Both the position numbers and the translations under genes were made by a program. A DNA stretch of 64,000 nt from Gloeomargaritales cyanobacterium VI4D9 (lineage in GTDB: Bacteria > Cyanobacteriota > Cyanobacteriia > Gloeomargaritales > Gloeomargaritaceae). The stretch lies in contig OV696605.1 of the NCBI GenBank assembly GCA_927797885.1, positions 2,827,157 to 2,891,156 of the forward strand, given 5' to 3'. Every line of letters begins with the position of its first letter. Within the stretch, counting starts at the first letter, position 1. Shown one piece after another: positions 63,267-64,000 of this stretch. The notes under the pieces were generated by a model. It did no database searches. It saw nothing but the letters and a program-made list of their open reading frames with translations, and was not told the DNA's origin.

Positions 63267-63687
63267 GGCCGAGTTGAGGTAGGATAACCCATCAATTATA
63301 GGACACTTTTATCGAATGTCCTGAATATCCTAGGGAATCGCTGAAGGACACTGGTACGGCTTGGTACTCTGGCAATCTCAAATTACGTGCAAGACAACCA
63401 AAGGGCTAAAAACTCTGAAAAAATGCTTCCAGTGATAATAAAAATTCCACTTAATTAACCAACAAAAATTCTCCAGAATCAAGGACGGGGACAACACCTC
63501 GGCATCCCCGATTCTAAAGGCACTTCTAAAAATAAGTCGCAGGGGCGTAGCCCCCGTCTGTGGTTCTCAATAATATTGGCATTCCAGCGAGATAACCTTT
63601 TGGTAATACAAATAAATAGAGGTGCCCTAAAGTTAGTTAGGATTGCTATCATGAACCGATGAAGGTAACCCTCGTGGGAGTTCAGCC
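63267..63687. other. Gene-free stretch with repeats upstream of chlG
   Basis: It should contain the chlG promoter (63267-63370). The middle (63440-63510) has a half family A core (CCAGAATCAAGGACGGGGAC), then the family C copy, then TAGTTAGGATTGCTATC, a solitary family A end. No further gene is seen. Confidence 0.5.
63518..63626. repeat. Family C element, copy near the window end
   Basis: From AGGCACTTCTAAAAATAAG through GTCGCAGGGGCGTAGCCCCC and GTCTGTGGTTCT to AAATAAATAGAGGTGCCC: a 109-bp family C copy with a good right end and a hairpin core GGGGC-GTA-GCCCC. Flanked on both sides by family A fragments. Confidence 0.7.
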
Positions 63688-64000
63688 ATGACGATTGCAA
63701 CGGCTCACCCCAACCTCACCCTCCCCGACCACACGCAGTTACCGGAGAGCGATGGCACCTTTGTGAAAAATTTTCAGGAACACCCCCAGAGTCTGTTGCT
63801 GACAGATTCCATTTATCCGGTTTTGGACAGGTTGCACCCGGATGGACAGTATGCCATTGGGCAAGATTGCGGCATCTATTGGCGGCTGGTAGAACCGCCG
63901 GAGCGGGGCGCAGAAGCCCCAGACTGGTTTTATGTCCCCCATGTGCCCCCTCTGTTGGACGGCAAGCGGCGGCGTTCCTATGTGCTGTGGCAGGAAGTGG
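63688..64000 (+). CDS. Uma2-family (DUF820) endonuclease-fold protein, cut by window end
   Basis: The first 104 residues are seen; GGGAG precedes the ATG. The sequence HPDGQYAIGQDCGIYWRLVE, then PPERGAEAPDWFYVP and VPPLLDGKRRRSYVLWQEV, matches a common cyanobacterial subgroup of Uma2 proteins, restriction-endonuclease-like folds present in many copies per genome. Activity and role are unproven. The C-terminal catalytic part lies outside the window. Confidence 0.85.
   Translation, partial: MTIATAHPNLTLPDHTQLPESDGTFVKNFQEHPQSLLLTDSIYPVLDRLHPDGQYAIGQDCGIYWRLVEPPERGAEAPDWFYVPHVPPLLDGKRRRSYVLWQEV

Overview
The window comes from a cyanobacterial chromosome. Chlorophyll synthase (chlG), the cytochrome b6f subunit petG, a diflavin flavodiiron protein, a Rieske oxygenase of the pheophorbide-oxygenase type, a C-terminal processing protease and several cyanobacteria-type small proteins (DUF2862, BFN/DUF151, an IMS/ARC6-like protein, Uma2, Nif11-like) all point that way. 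Core genes are GC-rich with many G/C runs. Some accessory genes (the operon at 8.9-12.1 kb, the 298-aa gene at 60.7 kb and the IS element) are visibly richer in A+T. I cannot fix the species from sequence alone.

Layout. 0-8.4 kb: SPINDLY-type glycosyltransferase, pyruvate dehydrogenase E2, Rieske oxygenase, then a tight ispG-ctp-nnrU operon. 8.4-12.9 kb: a VOC protein, a three-gene operon encoding a coiled-coil protein and two P-loop ATPases (one of the BrxD/DUF2791 type), and DoxX. 12.9-18.5 kb: a CheY-like regulator, cobH, a 0.9-kb repeat-filled gap, the polyamine ABC genes potC-potD-potA and a BFN-domain protein. 18.5-36.6 kb: ribE, ppk1, a B12-radical SAM protein, a metallo-beta-lactamase-fold protein, cimA, an MFS carrier, sat, an inactive-looking orthocaspase, a transglutaminase, flavodiiron protein, RCK K+ channel and IMS-domain protein. 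36.6-44.9 kb: coiled-coil protein, nested repeats, LMW phosphatase, ArsA-like protein, a degenerate M48-like membrane protein, an ECF sigma/anti-sigma pair and a complete IS4-family element. 44.9-64 kb: rpmI-rplT, malic enzyme, nadK, hspA, AEC carrier, a c-di-GMP-type exopolysaccharide synthase pair (BcsB-like plus MshEN-GT2 fusion), CLC antiporter, petG, cobS, an Hsp70-like protein, a small membrane protein behind an HLR1-like site, hrcA with two small downstream genes, a phage-regulator-like gene, pentapeptide lipoprotein, chlG and a Uma2 gene cut by the window end.

The intergenic spaces hold at least four families of short inverted-repeat elements resembling MITEs. Family A is about 101 bp with TATAGCAATCCTA ends. 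Family B is about 115 bp with TATAGT(C/A)(A/G)TTTC ends. Family C is about 110-119 bp with GGGCACCTCTAT ends. Family D is about 164 bp with TAGTGCTATC ends. Families A and C share a GC-rich hairpin core although their ends differ. Two nested insertions give direct historical evidence of movement: a B element sits inside an A element with a TA duplication, and the IS4 element sits inside a C element with a 9-bp duplication.

The two best candidates for an undescribed system are the coiled-coil/dual-ATPase operon at 8887-12140, which lacks the usual BREX partners, and the exopolysaccharide synthase at 50206-54469, whose glycosyltransferase carries two N-terminal GspE/MshEN-type domains that could bind c-di-GMP. 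Several proteins retain a fold but have lost catalytic residues (orthocaspase, M48-like protein, ArsA-like protein).
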